Shown here: positions 30,427-39,948 of the stretch, piece after piece
Layout of the letters: each line of letters begins with the position of its first letter
Position numbering within the stretch: position 1 is the first letter of the stretch
From: JAWKTM01 sp041399085
GTDB lineage: Bacteria > Planctomycetota > Planctomycetia > Pirellulales > Pirellulaceae
DNA length: 64,000 nt
Assembly (NCBI GenBank): GCA_041399085.1
Contig: JAWKTM010000010.1
Span: forward strand, 109,200 to 173,199
Direction of reading: 5' to 3'
Notes under the pieces: model-generated
Seen by the model: only the letters and a program-made list of their open reading frames with translations
What the model was told of the DNA's origin: nothing
The model's database searches: none
Made by a program: the position numbers and the translations under genes

Positions 30427-31850
30427 CTATAGCAGGTGGCGAGCTTTGACTTCCAGATACTGGTTAATCAGCGGAGCCGTCATGTTTTCGGGGTACAGAT
30501 CCAAGGCGAGCACGCCTCGGTGCGTCAGGTCGGTCAGCACCTGATGTCGCCAAGTCAGAATTTCCGCGGCGGCCGCCGAACGGAAAAGTTGCTCGCCGCG
30601 AGGATTCGGATGCTCGGCCGCCTCGAACAGTCGATGATCGCGCAGCAATACGCCCAACGGCAAATGCCGGCCAACCAAGTTGCCCAAGTACTGCTCGACT
30701 TGGTGCGAGTTCACTTCGTCGATCAGATTGCTGACTAACACGACCAGCGATCGCTTCTTGCAGTAGGTCGCCAAGTGCAGAAACGCTTGGTCATATCGCG
30801 ACTCGACCAATTCGGGAAACCGATTGAACGACGCGTGCAGCAGATGATTCATTTGGCTCATGCCGCCACGCGGCGGCACGAAATTGTGAATTCGATCGGA
30901 AAAGCAAATCAGCCCGACCGAATCGCCTTGCCGCAAAGCGACAAAGCTAAGCATCAACATCGCGTTCAACGAATGATCCAACAAACTCAAATTGGCCGAC
31001 GTGTTGGTCATCATGCGGCCGCAGTCCAGCATGAAAACGATTCGCTGGCTCTGACTGGTTTGAAAGTCCTTCACGGTTAGCTTGCCGCGGCGGGCGGTCG
31101 AACGCCAGTCGATGAACTTGTAGTTGTCGTCCAGCGTGTAGTCGCGCAGCCGCTCGAATTCGTTGTCTTGGCCGATCTTTCGCGTCCGACGCACGCCTAG
31201 CAAACTCAGCCGGTTCGTTCGCGCGAGCACCGCGTATTCGCCAAGCTGCTTCATGTCGGGATACACATGCACGACCGACTCGACAGGACATCGAATCAAC
31301 GCCCGCCACAAACCGAACCGGCTACGCGCTCGCAAATGCACGCAGTTCAAATCGAACGCACCGCGTCGCCGCGAGACAAACTCGTACTTCACCGTGGTGC
31401 GGCTGCGCGGCTCTAACCGCAGATGAAACTCTTCCGGCGTCGGCGTGAACTCTTGCGGCAAGTCATCGCGGGCGGTCACAAAGAATCTCCGCCGCGAGTG
31501 ATTCGTCAACAGCAGCTCGACCGGATGCGATTTGCCCAGCGACGCGACCCGCGTCGAATGCCGTTCGGCCGAGAAAGTCCGCTGCGTGGGCAACGTCAGC
31601 AAGTCGACAATCGCCAATCCCGCAAAGACCAAATCCGCCAAGACCACCGCAAAAACCATTCGGGATGAACGATCAGCGCGAACGTCAGCAGCGTCGGCGC
31701 CAAGAACGCCAGCACAAGCGGCACGTGAGGATAAACGCGTCGCCAGACCGCCAACAAGAAAAGCGGTACCGAAAACAACGTCAGCATCAGCCAAGGCAGC
31801 GTCTTCAATACGCCCAGGCCTTCTTGCAGCGACCCGTAGTACTCGTTCAA
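30427..31850 (-). CDS. DUF58 domain protein, partner of MoxR
   Basis: About 475 residues. A TTG start at 31850 with GGAGG upstream begins LNEYYGSLQEGL and overlaps the MoxR stop by 4 nt (TTGA), which indicates translational coupling. Two N-terminal membrane segments (LMLTLFSVPLFLLAVW; VPLVLAFLAPTLLTFALIV) are read in one frame. From about 31650 the protein continues in another frame (FAVVLADLVFAGLAIVDLL). The DUF58 core DYTLDDNYKFIDWRSTARRG is clear. It precedes a von Willebrand A-like fold whose metal site DCGRMM is degenerate. MoxR-DUF58 pairs act in envelope or protein-complex maturation. One indel is inferred. Confidence 0.85.
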
Positions 31851-33283
31851 ATCCGCGGCACCTCCACCGAACGGATCAAATCGGTCAACAGTTGATCGAC
31901 CGAGTGACCTTCGACTTCGGCTTCCGCCGTCAAAATCACGCGATGCCGAAGGGCGGGCAACGAGATCTGCACGACGTCGTCCGGCACGGCGTAGTCGCGG
32001 CCGCTGAACGCCGCCAACGTGCGAGCGGCTTGCATCAACGCGATCCCGGCTCGCGGCGACGCGCCCAGATGGAATTGCGGCCATTGACGCGTGAGCCGCA
32101 CGATCTTGTTGATGTAGTCGATCAGCTTCTCGTCCACTCGGATCGCTCCGGTGGAACGCGTCACTTCGATGATCTCTTGCGGCGAAGTCACCGTTTCCAA
32201 TTCTTCTTCCAAACGGCGATTAATATCCTGCTGGTCGCCATGCATGCGGAGGATTTCCGCCTCTTCGCGTTCGTTCGGATACTCGACTTGCAGCTTGAAC
32301 ATGAACCGATCGAGCTGGGCTTCGGGCAAGTTGTACGTTCCTTCGGACTCGATCGGATTCTGCGTCGCCAGCACCAGAAACGGCCGCTCCAACACGTGGC
32401 TTTGGCCGTCGATCGTCACGCGATATTCCTGCATGATTTCCAACAACGCCGCATGCGTCTTAGCGGGCGAGCGATTGATTTCGTCGGCCAGCAGCAACTG
32501 CGTGAACACCGGGCCGGGACGAAAACGGAACTCCTGCTGCTTCATGTCGAAGATCGGCGCGCCGGTGATGTCCGACGGCATCAAGTCGGCCGTGAATTGG
32601 ATTCGTCCGAACTTACATCCCAACACCCGCCCCAGCGTGCGAACAAACAGCGTCTTACCCAATCCCGGCACGCTTTCGATCAACACGTGGCCACTGGAAA
32701 ACAACGCCACCAGCGTTCCCAGCACCAGCTCGTCTTGCCCCACATAAATTTTGCTGATCTCAGCCGTCACTCGATCAAACAACCGCTTGGTCGCCGTCTC
32801 TTCACCGACGTGAGAAGCTCCCGTGATCGTCGGCCTCGCTGGCTTGTCCGGCTCCTGCGGCACTCGCGGATCGAACGCGGCGGCAGCTTGACCGCCGGCC
32901 AAAGGCGATGCGGACGGAGCCGAGAATTGCGGAGTGGCGGACGGACGCGAAGCTTGTCCAGCGAACGCGGGCGGCGCGGCGTTGGGCAACGAGCTGGGCG
33001 GCGAGCTAGGCGGTGTTTGCGGCGGAGTCGGCGAACCGGCGTTCGGATTCACAACCGGCGCGTTGGCCGGCGCACTGCCGATTGAACCGTAAGGCGAACC
33101 GCTGGAGGGAGCCGACGGCGATGACGTGTAAGGCACTTGTTGCACCAAGCCACACTGCGGGCATTTGGCCTGTCGCCCCGCGGCATCGCGTCCCACGCGA
33201 AGGACACGCGTGCAACCATGACAAGCAAACTCGATCTGCCCACTTGCGTCGGGCAAAGGTTGTCCTGTGGGTCCGTTACTCAT
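31847..33283 (-). CDS. MoxR-family AAA+ ATPase with N-terminal zinc ribbon
   Basis: 478 residues, intact. An N-terminal CxxC...CxxC ribbon (CHGCTRVLRVG, then CPQCGLV; residues 21-44) is followed by a Pro/Ser/Ala-rich linker to about residue 140. The AAA+ core is MoxR type: ESVPGLGKT (Walker A), QFTADLMPSDITG, LLLADEINRS (Walker B) and ATQNPIESEGTYNLPEAQLDRF (sensor 1 and arginine finger region). The C-terminal lid ends with ALRHRVILT. Likely a chaperone-like ATPase working with the DUF58 protein coded directly after it. The added zinc ribbon and linker are not part of the usual 320-residue MoxR. Confidence 0.92.
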   Translation of the reverse strand: MSNGPTGQPLPDASGQIEFACHGCTRVLRVGRDAAGRQAKCPQCGLVQQVPYTSSPSAPSSGSPYGSIGSAPANAPVVNPNAGSPTPPQTPPSSPPSSLPNAAPPAFAGQASRPSATPQFSAPSASPLAGGQAAAAFDPRVPQEPDKPARPTITGASHVGEETATKRLFDRVTAEISKIYVGQDELVLGTLVALFSSGHVLIESVPGLGKTLFVRTLGRVLGCKFGRIQFTADLMPSDITGAPIFDMKQQEFRFRPGPVFTQLLLADEINRSPAKTHAALLEIMQEYRVTIDGQSHVLERPFLVLATQNPIESEGTYNLPEAQLDRFMFKLQVEYPNEREEAEILRMHGDQQDINRRLEEELETVTSPQEIIEVTRSTGAIRVDEKLIDYINKIVRLTRQWPQFHLGASPRAGIALMQAARTLAAFSGRDYAVPDDVVQISLPALRHRVILTAEAEVEGHSVDQLLTDLIRSVEVPRI

Positions 33284-33643
33284 GAATTTCCGATCTGAGT
33301 TGTTCTCGTAGCATGCTTACCGGTTGTGATCGATTCGCTCGACCATTGTGGCCCAACCATCTGGCAGACGGTGAGCAATAGGATAATCAAATTGCCGCCG
33401 TCGCATACGCACGCGCCAAGGCCGACGGACACCCATTTTGCCCTCCCGAAACCCACCCAATCCAGCAGGCATTCGCTGCTCTTGAATCAATCTCGCAAAT
33501 TTTCCCGGATTTGTTGCAGTGACTTGGCAAACTTTACCGATTACATCGCCTGTGACGGCCGAACGTGCGAGAACTTCGCATCGTGTCGTCGCAAAAGCTC
33601 GGCTCGCAGACTCGCTCATCACGCCACACGGAAGGACGCTGGC
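33284..33643. other. Divergent intergenic region
   Basis: Between the MoxR start (minus) and the lipoprotein start (plus). It should hold promoters for both directions, but I see no convincing promoter pair, hairpin or small gene. Confidence 0.4.
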
Positions 33644-34132
33644 ATGTTACGAACCGCCGCAAATCTCTGGCTCGCCACCGGCTTGCTGCTGACCGTAGCC
33701 CTCGCCTCGCCCGGCTGCGCCACAATGGGCGGCGGCGGATTTTCGTTGTCGTCGCTGCTGCCAGGCGACGAGCAGCCGAAGCCAGTCGACGACGGCCGCC
33801 GCGTGATGGTCGTGTTGAAAGAAGGAGACGCCAAACCGCGCGCGGCCGAGTTGCCGTTTCGCGACGGGATGCTCGTCCACGATGCACTCGTCCAATCCGG
33901 CGCCTACCGGGAATACAACCGGATGAGCATCCGGCTAGTTCGCCGCAATCCAACCGGCGGCGAACAAGTTCTGGGCATTCAATACGACCACAAACGAAAA
34001 CGCGTTCCGGAATCGTCGAACTACGCCCTGTGGGAAGGCGACCGGCTGATGGTCGAAAAGGAAGACTCGGCCGTGGTCACTCAGATGCTCGACACGGTAG
34101 TCGGCCCTTTGTCCCGAGTGGCGATTCAGTAA
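33644..34132 (+). CDS. Small lipoprotein
   Basis: 162 residues from ATG 33644 with GGAAGGA upstream. The signal peptide ends in the lipobox LASPGC (Cys about residue 25), so it is membrane-anchored by lipid. The mature part starts Gly/Ser-rich and then has a compact domain: VMVVLKEGDAKPRAAELPFRDG, LVHDALVQSGAY, YALWEGDRLMVEKED. The pattern of a short strand, GM(L)VHDAL helix and later GDRLMV recalls SLBB-like or beta-grasp export-protein domains, but the match is too weak to name. It is followed by a triple palindromic repeat. Confidence 0.75.
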   Translation: MLRTAANLWLATGLLLTVALASPGCATMGGGGFSLSSLLPGDEQPKPVDDGRRVMVVLKEGDAKPRAAELPFRDGMLVHDALVQSGAYREYNRMSIRLVRRNPTGGEQVLGIQYDHKRKRVPESSNYALWEGDRLMVEKEDSAVVTQMLDTVVGPLSRVAIQ

Positions 34133-34149
34133 CGATCGTCGCCACATCA

Positions 34150-34269
34150 CGGGAGTGCGAAGCTCCCGCTGAGCCGAACTCCATCGTGGGAGTGCGAAGC
34201 TCCCGCTGAGCCGAGTTATCAGATGCTCGAAACGGGAGTGCGAAGCTCCCGCTGAGCCGAACTGAGCCG
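34150..34269. repeat. Three copies of GGGAGTGCGAAGCTCCCGCTGAGCCGA-type palindrome
   Basis: Each copy holds the hairpin GGGAGtgcgaaGCTCCC followed by GCTGAGCCGA. The copies start near 34150, 34187 and 34233 with unequal spacers. They lie between the convergent lipoprotein and the minus-strand gene at 34331, where they may act as transcription barriers. Confidence 0.8.
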
Positions 34270-34330
34270 AGATTTCTCCGGCGCACAACGGGAGCCGCAC
34301 GAATCCAATGAGGCGAGCCAAGCCCAACCG

Positions 34331-34891
34331 CTACTCGCGAATTGCCAGATTCCGAGCCGTGCCCCGGCCAACGACTCCCATTTCGGACGCCTGCACGCCG
34401 CCAACATTCGCCGCGCTACGATTCCAAGGCATGCTGTAAGCCATCCAGTTGCCGGTGTTGCCGTCTAGCACATAGACAACGCAGTCCGCTGGTTTCAACG
34501 CCCCCGTGCGCGTTTGCCAGTTGACCATGCCCGTCACCATCAGGTAGCTCGGCGTCTTATCCTTCGCCGCGCCGAGGTCCGCCGCCACGTTGCGATGAAA
34601 CGCGCCGCCAATCGTACCGGTTCGCGGATTCACGACCGAACAGTTCAGCTCGCCGGTCAGGAAGTCGAGAAAGAACACGCCCTCCACGCCATCCGAAATC
34701 GGGCCCGTAGCGACCGCGAAGGACTCGCCGCCGTGCGTTGAAGTGGCTCGCAGTTCATGCAGCGGAAACTCCAAAGACGGGCGAGTGGCGGTCGCCGATA
34801 TCGCGCCGATCAGCATCCCCACGCCAATCAGCAAACCAACCGCCAAGCCCGATCCCCACACCAGCCAACGATTCTGCGTCCAACTCTTCAT
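34331..34891 (-). CDS. Membrane-anchored hypothetical protein
   Basis: 186 residues from ATG 34891 (MKSWTQNRWLVWGSGLAVG). A single N-terminal membrane segment (LAVGLLIGVGMLIGAISATA) is followed by an exported domain. Its pattern suggests a beta-sheet sensor-like fold: FPLHELRATSTHGGESFAVAT, VFFLDFLTGELNCSVVN, SYLMVTGMVN, CVVYVLDGNTGNWMAYSMPW. The repeated DGNTG and LTGEL phrases resemble single blades of a propeller. The frame extends further upstream, but GGAA near 34891 and the basic/hydrophobic start favour this ATG. Function unknown. Confidence 0.7.
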   Translation of the reverse strand: MKSWTQNRWLVWGSGLAVGLLIGVGMLIGAISATATRPSLEFPLHELRATSTHGGESFAVATGPISDGVEGVFFLDFLTGELNCSVVNPRTGTIGGAFHRNVAADLGAAKDKTPSYLMVTGMVNWQTRTGALKPADCVVYVLDGNTGNWMAYSMPWNRSAANVGGVQASEMGVVGRGTARNLAIRE

Positions 34892-35078
34892 TTCCGTTCT
34901 TCCTTCGTAACCGCACGTCATCGGAATAGCCAAGCGGCGTGCGCGCGAGACCGCCAAGCTCGTCAAGATAAGCCACGCGGCGATCAGCCATCGTCCAACA
35001 GCCGTCGCCCTCACGAAAACTCGTTCCACATTCTACCGTCGACTCGCGACAAATCGCAACTCGCAAACGGCCGATCGT

Positions 35079-36662
35079 CTACGGTCGCGATCGACCTGCT
35101 TGCCGAATCTGCTTTAACATCGCGGATAACTCAGCCAGCTTCTCGGGATGTTCGGCGGCCAAGTTGTTTTGCTCGCCGAGATCGTTGGCCAAGTTGTAAA
35201 GCTGGCCTTGCGGGACTTGGCCGGTCTCGATGTTCACATTGCGATTCACTCGCGGACCCTTGCCCGGTTCGATGAACTTCCAATCGCCTTTTCGCAGCGA
35301 CAGAACTCCCGCGTGTTCGACCAAGTGCTCGCGCCCCTGGGACGCTTCGCCCAATAGTGCCGGCAGCACGTTAGCACTGTCCGGGGCGGCATCGTCGGCC
35401 AGAGTCTGATCGGTCAACGCCGCGAACGACGCCATCAAGTCGATCTGGCAAACCAGCGCTGACGATTCGCCCGGCTTCACGCGTTGCGGCCAGCGAACCA
35501 TCATCGGCACACGCGTCCCGCCCTCGAAAGCGCTGTATTTGCCGCCACGCAACGGACCGGCCGGCCGATGATCGCCCAACTTTGCAACCGCTTGATCCTT
35601 GTAGCCATCGTCAACGACCGGGCCATTGTCGCTGGAAAGAATGACCAACGTGTTTTCAGCCAAATCGAGCCGATCCAAGGTCTTCAGAATCTCGCCGGTA
35701 CACCAATCCAGTTGAGCGATCACGTCACCCCGCGGCCCCATTCCGGTTTGCCCGGCGAATCGCTGATGAGGCACGCGCGGGACATGGATGTCGTGCGTCG
35801 AAAAGAACAGAAAGAACGGCTCCTGCCGATGCTTCTCGATGAACGCCGTGGCCTTGCCCGTGATGACGTCGGCCATGTCTTCGTCGACCCAGCGAGCCGA
35901 GCGGCCGCCGGTCATCGTGCCAATCCGGCTGATACCGTTGATGATCGTCTGATCGTGCCCGTGGCTCGGATGCATCTTCAACAATTCGGGATGCTCGCGC
36001 CCCGTGGGTTCGTCACCCACCGGTTTGCCAAAGCTGACTTGAATCGGGTCGTTCGGATCCAACCCGACAACGCGATGGTTCTCGACGTATACGCACGGTA
36101 CGCGATCGCCGGTCGCCGGAATCAAGTAGCAATAGTCAAAACCGATTTCCAACGGCCCCGGTTTGATAACTCCGTTCCAATCGACGTTGCCGTCGCCTAA
36201 TCCCAAATGCCATTTGCCAACCACGCCGGTCGAGTAACCAGCCGTCTTGAGCAGCGACGCCAGCGTTTCGCGACCGGGCCGGATGATGGCCGCCGCGTCG
36301 CCGCGAGCGATCCCGGTCCCTTGGCGACGCCAAGCGTATTCGCCGGTGAGCATTGCGTAGCGCGACGGCGTGCAAGTGGCGGACGGCGAGTGAGCGTCGG
36401 TAAAGCGAATGCCTTCCCGCGCAATGCGATCCATGTTGGGTGTTTCGACCCGCGACGCGCCGTAGCAGCCCACGTCGCCGTAGCCCAAGTCGTCGGCATA
36501 GATCAGCACGATGTTCGGTTTCGACGAGGACGGCGCGTCCTTCGCCAAGGCCGCGCTCCCCAGAAATAACAGTGCGCAACCAAGCGACACCGCAATCGGG
36601 CCGAATTTATACTTCACGCGGTTCTTCAGAAAACCGACCGCAATACCAACAACTTTCCGCAT
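35079..36662 (-). CDS. Secreted sulfatase (arylsulfatase A type), intact
   Basis: 527 residues from ATG 36662 with GGAG 8 nt upstream. The signal peptide is IAVSLGCALLFLGSAALA. The order of sulfatase motifs is complete: NIVLIYADDLGYGDVGCYG, the maturation site CTPSRYAMLTG (Cys to formylglycine), GKWHLGLGDG, HDIHVPRVPH, LSSDNGP, LRGGKYSAFEGGTRVPMMVRWP and a C-terminal LYNLANDLGE. Compared with the sulfatase at 12854 this one is in a single frame. Likely periplasmic or extracellular desulfation of polysaccharides. Substrate not predictable. Confidence 0.92.
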   Translation of the reverse strand: MRKVVGIAVGFLKNRVKYKFGPIAVSLGCALLFLGSAALAKDAPSSSKPNIVLIYADDLGYGDVGCYGASRVETPNMDRIAREGIRFTDAHSPSATCTPSRYAMLTGEYAWRRQGTGIARGDAAAIIRPGRETLASLLKTAGYSTGVVGKWHLGLGDGNVDWNGVIKPGPLEIGFDYCYLIPATGDRVPCVYVENHRVVGLDPNDPIQVSFGKPVGDEPTGREHPELLKMHPSHGHDQTIINGISRIGTMTGGRSARWVDEDMADVITGKATAFIEKHRQEPFFLFFSTHDIHVPRVPHQRFAGQTGMGPRGDVIAQLDWCTGEILKTLDRLDLAENTLVILSSDNGPVVDDGYKDQAVAKLGDHRPAGPLRGGKYSAFEGGTRVPMMVRWPQRVKPGESSALVCQIDLMASFAALTDQTLADDAAPDSANVLPALLGEASQGREHLVEHAGVLSLRKGDWKFIEPGKGPRVNRNVNIETGQVPQGQLYNLANDLGEQNNLAAEHPEKLAELSAMLKQIRQAGRSRP

Positions 36663-36858
36663 TGAAAACACTCCGCAACCGTGAATTTATCCGAAAGACG
36701 ATTCGCCAGTATCAACCGAGCCGTTGTGAGGGTCAACCAATCACGACTCGGCAAATTCATCCCACGCCGTACAATGGGCCGCGAGCCACTTTTCGAGCGA
36801 ACGTCGCTCACAGCACCCAGGCCCAGAAGCTGCCCTTGTTCAGGAAAGCAGTGCTCCG

Positions 36859-37851
36859 ATGAGAATCGCCGTTTTTAGCACCAAACCCTACGACCGACGT
36901 TTCTTTGAGTCCGCCAACGCCGAGTTCGGTCACGAACTGCATTTCTTCGAGCCGCGTTTGACACACGAGACGTTGCCGTTGGCGACCGGGTTTCCGGGCG
37001 TTTGCGTGTTCGTCAATGATGTGCTTGACGCAACGGTTCTCCAGCAACTGGCGAACGAAGGACTGCGGCTTGTCGCGCTCCGCTGCGCTGGCTTCAACAA
37101 TGTCGACGTGCCGACGGCCGACCGACTTGGCGTGACCGTGGTTCGCGTGCCCGCCTATTCGCCGCACGCCGTCGCCGAACACACGGTCGGCATGATGCTG
37201 TCGCTAAATCGGAAACTGCATCGCGCCTACGGTCGAGTGCGCGAAGGCAATTTCGCGCTGGATGGCCTGCTGGGATTCGATATGAACGGACGAACCGTGG
37301 GTTTGATCGGAACCGGCAAGATCGGCCTGGTAACGGCCGGAATCTTAAAGGGATTCGGCTGCCGCCTTCTCGCGTATGATCTCTACCCCAACGACCAGTT
37401 GACTGCCATGGGCGGCCAGTATGTCGATTTGCCGGAAATCTATGCGGAGGCCGACATCATTAGTTTGCATTGCCCGCTTACAGCCGAAACGCATCATCTG
37501 ATCGACGAGCAAGCGGTTAATCAAATGAAGCCCGGTGTGATGCTCGTCAATACCAGCCGCGCGCCATTATTGATACCCGCGCCGCGATTGAGGGCCTCAA
37601 ATCCGGCAAGATTAAAGCGCTGGGAATCGATGTCTATGAAGAAGAGTCGGAGCTATTCTTCGAGGACCATTCCGATCAAGTGTTGGTCGACGATGTGTTC
37701 GCGCGACTGTTGACGTTTCCAAACGTCTTGATAACGGGACACCAAGCCTTCTTCACCGCGAGCGCTTGAACAGATTGCTCGCACGACGCTATCTAATGTC
37801 ACTCTGGTCGATCAAGACGCACCTTGCCCCAATCAAGTAACACTCGGATAA
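36859..37851 (+). CDS. D-2-hydroxyacid dehydrogenase, D-lactate dehydrogenase-like (frameshifted end)
   Basis: NAD-dependent dehydrogenase of about 330 residues. The start MRIAVFSTKPYD and the substrate loop LRCAGFNNVDV (Arg contacts carboxylate) are followed by YSPHAVAEHTVGMML and the Rossmann loop GLIGTGKIG. LHCPLTAETHHLID and MLVNTSR come next. The frame then changes near 37565 to AIIDTRAAIEGLKSGKIKALGIDVYEEES and again near 37760 to FTREALEQIARTTLSNV, ending at TAA 37851. The catalytic His is in TGHQAF. The Glu of the relay lies in DVYEEES. Probable product: D-lactate or a related hydroxyacid. Two indels are inferred. Confidence 0.85.
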
Positions 37852-37873
37852 CAGCAAATCGGCTCCCATCCTA

Positions 37874-37906
37874 CGTTTGCCGCGGAATTCGATTCCGCGG
37901 CAAACG
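37874..37906. terminator. Perfect hairpin between convergent genes
   Basis: CGTTTGCCGCGGAAT pairs with ATTCCGCGGCAAACG around a 3-nt TCG loop. It sits between the dehydrogenase stop (37851) and the minus-strand lipoprotein stop (37931), so it could end transcription from both sides, although it lacks a T-tract. Confidence 0.6.
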
Positions 37907-37930
37907 CCCAGCAGTTTGGTTTCCGACGTG

Positions 37931-38374
37931 TTACGGTTCCGAATAGTTGGAACGTTGCGGCCCGGCTGTCGCGGACTTAGGAACGTCAAAGTTCTGTGTG
38001 CCATCTTCCATCGGCAAGTCGGCGTCGGTGCGGTAGTCGCCAAACAATTGATTGCCTAACAACAATTCGGCGGACGGATCAGCTTTGCCATCGAAGCCAC
38101 TAATAACGACCTTGTGAGGTCCGCCCACGGTTCCTTTGCCAGAAGTCTTAGTGTCAAACTTACCGTCAACGACGTTCGCGAATCCGGCAGGCCCTTTATT
38201 GCCCTTGGTGGCATCTGGCAGGAATTGAATGGTACCGCGTGGAAGCGGCGCGCCATCGAACGTAACGTCGCCACTCACATTATAAGACTTCATCGAACTG
38301 CCACCGCAACCAGTGACGGAAGCAATCGTGACAACCAGCGAGGCGAACAAGAGACAAACTGATCGAACTTGCAT
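37931..38374 (-). CDS. Small lipoprotein, carboxypeptidase-regulatory-like
   Basis: 147 residues. The signal peptide VRSVCLLFASLVVTIASVTGC ends in a lipobox with Cys at about 23. The mature part YNVSGDVTFDGAPLPRGTIQFLPD...GPAGFANVVDGKFDTKTSGKGTVGGPHKVVISGFDG matches the small Ig-like/transthyretin-type lipoproteins that planctomycetes encode directly downstream of DUF1559 proteins. Here it follows the DUF1559 gene by about 130 nt on the same strand. Function of the pair is unknown; it is thought to be part of an extracellular or pilus-like assembly. Confidence 0.8.
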   Translation of the reverse strand: MQVRSVCLLFASLVVTIASVTGCGGSSMKSYNVSGDVTFDGAPLPRGTIQFLPDATKGNKGPAGFANVVDGKFDTKTSGKGTVGGPHKVVISGFDGKADPSAELLLGNQLFGDYRTDADLPMEDGTQNFDVPKSATAGPQRSNYSEP

Positions 38375-38500
38375 CAACGCAAAACTTTCCGAGTAAAAAT
38401 GGAGCCCGAATCCACAAGGCAACTTTGGAGAATTAGCGCCCCGAGGGAAACAACGCCCTCGAGGCGACTGAGAGAACACCGACAGGATGGTGAAGGACGG

Positions 38501-39385
38501 TTAGTCCAGCTTGACGGTTTCGCCGCCACTCATGCTGGCCGCCGAGAGCAACATGTTGTAGTCGATCGTCTCCGACACGAAGCGAACTGAACCATCCGCG
38601 AGACCAAACTGACAACCGCCTGGGTGTTGGCTACCGTAACTCATGTCATTGAAGAGGCCCGTTTGGTCCGTATTGATCTGATTGGCCACATTCTTACAAG
38701 GCGCCATGAAGTCGTTGACTCGTCCACCGCGAGTCCATACTCGATAGCGAGTTGGGTTGCCCCCGCGGTCGGTCCAAGAAATCTCGCCGAAGGCAAACGT
38801 ATTGCTCGTTCCATCGATGATATTATTGAACCCTCGCACGTCATTGTGATACCAAATTCCGGCTTGCGAGAATCCACCGTGGCTGCCCGACGTGTTCTCT
38901 GGATAGTTGGTCAACGACTGAGGATTAACTCCCGTGGGCCCCATAACGCCATAATAGTGTGTCGTGAAATAGTTTGTATTGTCGTCGGCCTTCACTTCGG
39001 GACCGCTGGGGCACAGATACGCCTCCATCCGCTGCGTCGCGAACTGCACGTTCGGGGCTTCGCTCCAATTGAAACTGGTATTCATCAGGTCGTAGATATT
39101 GCCTTGTTCGATGAAGGGCAATACCGAGACTGTCCAGCCCATCAAGTCTGTCTTGGCCGGCGCTGTGTTATTACGCGAGCCGTAGGGAAAAGACTTGTAG
39201 GTGTCATGGTAGTTGTGCAACGCCAAGCCGAGCTGCTTGAGATTGTTCGAGCACGAACTGCGTCGAGCCGCTTCGCGCGCCGCTTGCACGGCCGGCAACA
39301 GCATGGCAACCAAGACGCCGATGATGGCGATTACGACCAATAGCTCGACCAGCGTAAAACCTCTTCGAGTACCGCGAAATTCCAT
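38501..39385 (-). CDS. DUF1559 pseudopilin-like protein
   Basis: 294 residues from ATG 39385 with GGGGAG upstream. The type IV prepilin signal RRGFTLVELLVVIAIIGVLVAM is followed by LLPAVQAAREAARRSSCSNNLKQLGLALHNYHD, the standard DUF1559 N-terminus, and the C-terminal H-x9-DG region SYGSQHPGGCQFGLADGSVRFVS. Processed by a prepilin peptidase and anchored by its N-terminal helix. These proteins are greatly expanded in planctomycetes and probably build pseudopilus or surface structures. Confidence 0.92.
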   Translation of the reverse strand: MEFRGTRRGFTLVELLVVIAIIGVLVAMLLPAVQAAREAARRSSCSNNLKQLGLALHNYHDTYKSFPYGSRNNTAPAKTDLMGWTVSVLPFIEQGNIYDLMNTSFNWSEAPNVQFATQRMEAYLCPSGPEVKADDNTNYFTTHYYGVMGPTGVNPQSLTNYPENTSGSHGGFSQAGIWYHNDVRGFNNIIDGTSNTFAFGEISWTDRGGNPTRYRVWTRGGRVNDFMAPCKNVANQINTDQTGLFNDMSYGSQHPGGCQFGLADGSVRFVSETIDYNMLLSAASMSGGETVKLD

Positions 39386-39948
39386 ACCACTCCCCTTTCC
39401 GAGATCAAATCAGATAAGACCAAACCAAGAATTGCAAATGACGAGAATCGCCAATGTGACGAACGCGTAACTTTTATTCAACACCGCGCCGCGTGAATTG
39501 CCTCGACAGATAAAAGAATTGTATTAGCCGTTTTATGTGGACACTGCCTATCGCAGGCTTGCGGCAATTAGCCAGCAATCACCGCGATTTATAACATCCC
39601 GCCGGTGATGGGATGCGGCGAGGTTCCGCACCAGGTTGAAGCGGCGATTGGTTCGGAAAAGGGCACTATTCAGACGAGCGAGAAGATTCTATCGCGGCCC
39701 CTGACTTTTGCGAGCGTCGGCGTGGCCTCCGCATGCAAAGGCAACCCTCGGACGCACTCCAGGCTTTCGTGCCGGTTGGCATCGTCTCGGTAAAGCGTTG
39801 CTCGGCGAGGAGTCGGCAAGCTCGCGTTTTCACCTCATCCGCGAACAAGACGTTGTCGTTCCGCACGTTTTCTTGTGCGACTCCGGCCGCTTCAGTTACA
39901 CTCGATCGTTCGCACAGTGTCGCAATCGTTATTCAGGGAGCAAACGAC
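39386..39948. other. Intergenic region of about 560 bp
   Basis: Divergent spacer between the DUF1559 gene and the dockerin-type gene. Its first 200 bp are AT-richer than the rest of the window. No convincing gene, hairpin or repeat was seen; the open frames inside it lack ribosome sites and natural composition. Confidence 0.4.
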
